DNA of 33,622 nucleotides, taken from Saprospiraceae bacterium (GTDB lineage: Bacteria; Bacteroidota; Bacteroidia; Chitinophagales; Saprospiraceae). This document shows positions 31,533-33,622 of the stretch, piece by piece. The notes under the pieces were generated by a model. The model searched no databases and was not told the origin of the DNA. It saw only the letters and a program-made list of their open reading frames with translations. Location: contig JABWAJ010000003.1 of assembly GCA_013361075.1 (NCBI GenBank), positions 1 through 33,622 of the forward strand, read 5' to 3'. Position numbers and translations under genes: made by a program. How positions within the stretch are numbered: the stretch's first letter is position 1; every line of letters starts with the position of its first letter.

Positions 31533-33622
31533 TTATTTAGTTAGTTTGAGCGTTATCGTCAAGCCTTCAGCTGTTGCTGTGCCCAATGTGGCGAGTCCTG
31601 TTACGAGGTCTCCCGTTGCTACGGTCATGGGATTTGTTGTGCTGGTAATGTACCTGGTACCGTTCACTATGTTTGAATTAAGGAACCCACTTGTTGGGGT
31701 TCCCGCAGACGTAGTTTTAACAAGCTCTACGGCAATATTGCCCGTTCCACTAACCGCACTTTGGGTTCTGTATGACGCGGAGGTAATTGTATATCCATCC
31801 AAATCAGGAGGAATTACGATAGCGTCATACGAATCAGCCGTAATGGTTTGTTCCTGAAAATTCGTATGCGTAAATGTGAGATAGACCGTTGGCCAGTCAA
31901 AAGTAGTGGCTCCGCCACCGAGGGAAGTTACTACCTGTCCTGCAACAGCGCCATCCCCGTTATCCGGAAAAACAAACGTGTACGAAGTGAGTGATGGAGG
32001 CGGTCTAAGGCCGACAAAATCGCCTTCCTGATTAATTAACCTGATATTTACGTCGGTTCCGCTGGTTATGGAACCAAAAGTAAACAGGTTTATTGCAGGC
32101 GATACCACCAGCCGATTGCCCGCAACATCCCCCAATATATGGCTGCCTGCCTGATTCAAATGCAACCCGTTCCCTCCGGGTGTAGACATCGTAAATGTTC
32201 CCAATAAACTGGCTGATGTACCATTCGCCACCGTGCCCGATCCGCCATAGATGCCGTTTCCGTCGCCGGTGGCATTGATGGTAAGATTGTTAGAAGCTTG
32301 TGAAAACGATACATTGGTTCCCGCTGTCAGTGTTACATCCGTTCCCGTGCTACTATTCAGCGTCACCGGAGAAGATGCTCCCGAAAATGTCAGGTTTGTT
32401 GCTCCAATGGCAGATTCAGCAATGTATTGCCCCGTTCCATCCGAGTTATAGCGCCAAAAGGAATTGGCACCGGGGCGAACGGATGGGTAAGTGACAAAAT
32501 TCAAGGTGCTTGTTTCGTAGGCAAAAATATTCGAGCTGTTGACATTAAGCCCTCGAAGAGAGGTGCCAGCCGCAAAATACTGCATGAGTGCATCAGTTGA
32601 TGTTGCCTGAAATCCCGCGCCGTTGTTTGTGCCCGTATTTCGGCTTTCAAAAAATGCAAGTGCATTTGTAGCCTCAAATACATTTCGAGTCGTGCTCGCA
32701 ATTGTTCTTATGCCTGCGCGTGGTGAAACCTGTGTTCCGGCCCACACTTCAGCGAAGTTTGTTGCAGAAGTTGAAAATTTCGAGGCCCAACCCTGGCCTG
32801 TTGTGCCTGCACCCAATCCGGTAGTTTGATACCCTAAAGTATAGTTTCCGCGTACAAAAGAAACATTCCCGTCGGTTGGCACTGTTACAACCCGGTTGAC
32901 AGCAGCCGGTATAGATCCGTCGCTGTTGTAAATATTCACGGCAGTAGGCCCAAATGTTGAGGGATCTTTCCATTCCAGTCCCGTATTGGTAGCGTTGATA
33001 CCCGGCACAAAATTAGCCTGCGGTGTCCCGGAAATAGGGTGCCGCTTTACATCTTTGTCCGTCACATCATATCCGAGGAAATTTGCAGGTACACCGTCCG
33101 AAAAGAGGTTGTACCGGTCGAGCTCCAGTCTCCCATTGCCTTCAATTGTCATTGTATTGCGAATGAAGGATTCCCCCAACTGCCGGGTATAAAAATTCAG
33201 CGACACATTAGAGGTAGCGCCTCCGCCCTCCTCGTCTAAAGCGTCAATAATTGCACCTACCCTCAAACTATCGCCCACGCCAAAAGGAGCGGCAAACCTG
33301 ATTTTACCAATGGTTGTGCGGGTGGTCGTCGGATTTGTCCGGGCAATGGTGATGCTGTTTTGATCATCCTGCGATGCTCCCGTTCCTCCTCCCGGTGCCC
33401 GGAATAACCAGGTCTTTTCAGGGACCTTCAGATTTCCCCGAACCCATTCAAAGATGGCAGCGCCGCCATTGGTCCGGAATCGAAAGGTTGAATCTGCCTG
33501 GAATCCATAGGTCGTATCCTGGGTAAAGATGCTTGCTTTCCCCATCCTGTAAACAGCCTCATACATGGTCCGGTCAGCGCCCGGATCAACCCAGCGCCAG
33601 TCGTCATCGCCACCGATGTACG
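31533..33622 (-). CDS. Spike / fibre-like beta-rich phage protein (5' end outside window)
   Basis: At least 695 residues are visible. The ORF track starts at the Met at 33566, but the frame stays open to the right edge (codons read YIGGDDDWRWVDPGADRT before that Met), so the true start lies beyond the window. The protein is rich in Gly, Ser, Thr and Asn with repetitive beta-like stretches (NSSTGTDVTLTAGTNVSFS, GNGIYGGSGTVANGTSASLLG) typical of receptor-binding fibres or spikes. The C-terminal ~120 residues (FQEQTITADSYDAIVIPPDLDGY) form a separate domain, perhaps the receptor tip. It lies 18 bp upstream of the holin-like gene on the same strand. A large secreted adhesin is the alternative, but no signal peptide is visible. 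Confidence 0.75.
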   Translation of the reverse strand, partial: YIGGDDDWRWVDPGADRTMYEAVYRMGKASIFTQDTTYGFQADSTFRFRTNGGAAIFEWVRGNLKVPEKTWLFRAPGGGTGASQDDQNSITIARTNPTTTRTTIGKIRFAAPFGVGDSLRVGAIIDALDEEGGGATSNVSLNFYTRQLGESFIRNTMTIEGNGRLELDRYNLFSDGVPANFLGYDVTDKDVKRHPISGTPQANFVPGINATNTGLEWKDPSTFGPTAVNIYNSDGSIPAAVNRVVTVPTDGNVSFVRGNYTLGYQTTGLGAGTTGQGWASKFSTSATNFAEVWAGTQVSPRAGIRTIASTTRNVFEATNALAFFESRNTGTNNGAGFQATSTDALMQYFAAGTSLRGLNVNSSNIFAYETSTLNFVTYPSVRPGANSFWRYNSDGTGQYIAESAIGATNLTFSGASSPVTLNSSTGTDVTLTAGTNVSFSQASNNLTINATGDGNGIYGGSGTVANGTSASLLGTFTMSTPGGNGLHLNQAGSHILGDVAGNRLVVSPAINLFTFGSITSGTDVNIRLINQEGDFVGLRPPPSLTSYTFVFPDNGDGAVAGQVVTSLGGGATTFDWPTVYLTFTHTNFQEQTITADSYDAIVIPPDLDGYTITSASYRTQSAVSGTGNIAVELVKTTSAGTPTSGFLNSNIVNGTRYITSTTNPMTVATGDLVTGLATLGTATAEGLTITLKLTK

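Overview
The window looks like a chromosomal stretch of a Bacteroidota bacterium, probably a member of Saprospiria or a close relative. The evidence is a PorZ-like type IX secretion (T9SS) protein, two further proteins with T9SS C-terminal sorting domains, Bacteroidota-type families (DUF4837, DUF6089, DUF6913), and promoters of the TAnnTTTG type with a TTTG/TTG box about 21 nt upstream. A genus cannot be named from the sequence.

Left part (1-17.4 kb): the 3' end of iscS, then iscU and iscA (Fe-S cluster assembly). After these come a DUF4837 lipoprotein and a MoxR AAA+ ATPase on the minus strand, a porZ-like gene, a GT2 glycosyltransferase, a DUF6089 outer-membrane barrel, pgeF, an exported hypothetical protein and lipA. 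A RelE/ParE-type toxin-antitoxin pair starts 12 nt after lipA. It is followed by a DinB-family protein, a sugar nucleotidyltransferase with a left-handed beta-helix tail, a divergent extended SDR, an Omp28-like CxxC protein with a T9SS tail and a small T9SS-tailed protein.

Middle part (17.4-24.0 kb): an apparent minus-strand gene string, read in order accA, DUF6913, dapA, LolC/E-like permease, a 128-aa hypothetical, two lipoprotein cyclophilins separated by a perfect 16-bp inverted repeat, and polyphosphate glucokinase. Short or zero gaps suggest co-transcription of much of it.

Right part (24.1-33.6 kb): a tRNA-Asp(GTC) with a clear promoter and terminator. Next to it is a tyrosine recombinase gene, then a tightly packed minus-strand block with phage character running off the right edge. 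In transcription order this block holds a long beta-rich spike or fibre-like protein (5' end outside the window), a holin-like protein, an unknown 125-aa protein, a 61-aa membrane peptide, a membrane-anchored MRNNNPGN-type peptidoglycan hydrolase, a 131-aa SH3-like protein with a C-terminal membrane segment, a 901-aa DUF3761-like/DUF3560/ParB fusion, a membrane-anchored RadC/JAB protein and a 99-aa membrane protein. A hairpin-plus-T-tract terminator ends the block.

The most interesting signals are in this element. (1) Four proteins carry near-identical short N-terminal membrane anchors followed by Pro/Gly-rich linkers, which could mean a membrane-containing, tailless virus. (2) The two noncoding regions at 25.57-25.85 and 30.63-30.75 kb hold six perfect copies of the octamer TGTTATCA and share a ~30-bp direct repeat. 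They bracket a ~5 kb gene module that may be exchangeable. (3) Tandem 20-bp repeats lie upstream of the integrase gene. In the chromosomal part, several long palindromic intergenic elements (608-700, 9927-10109, 12329-12413) look like small non-autonomous or fold-back repeats.
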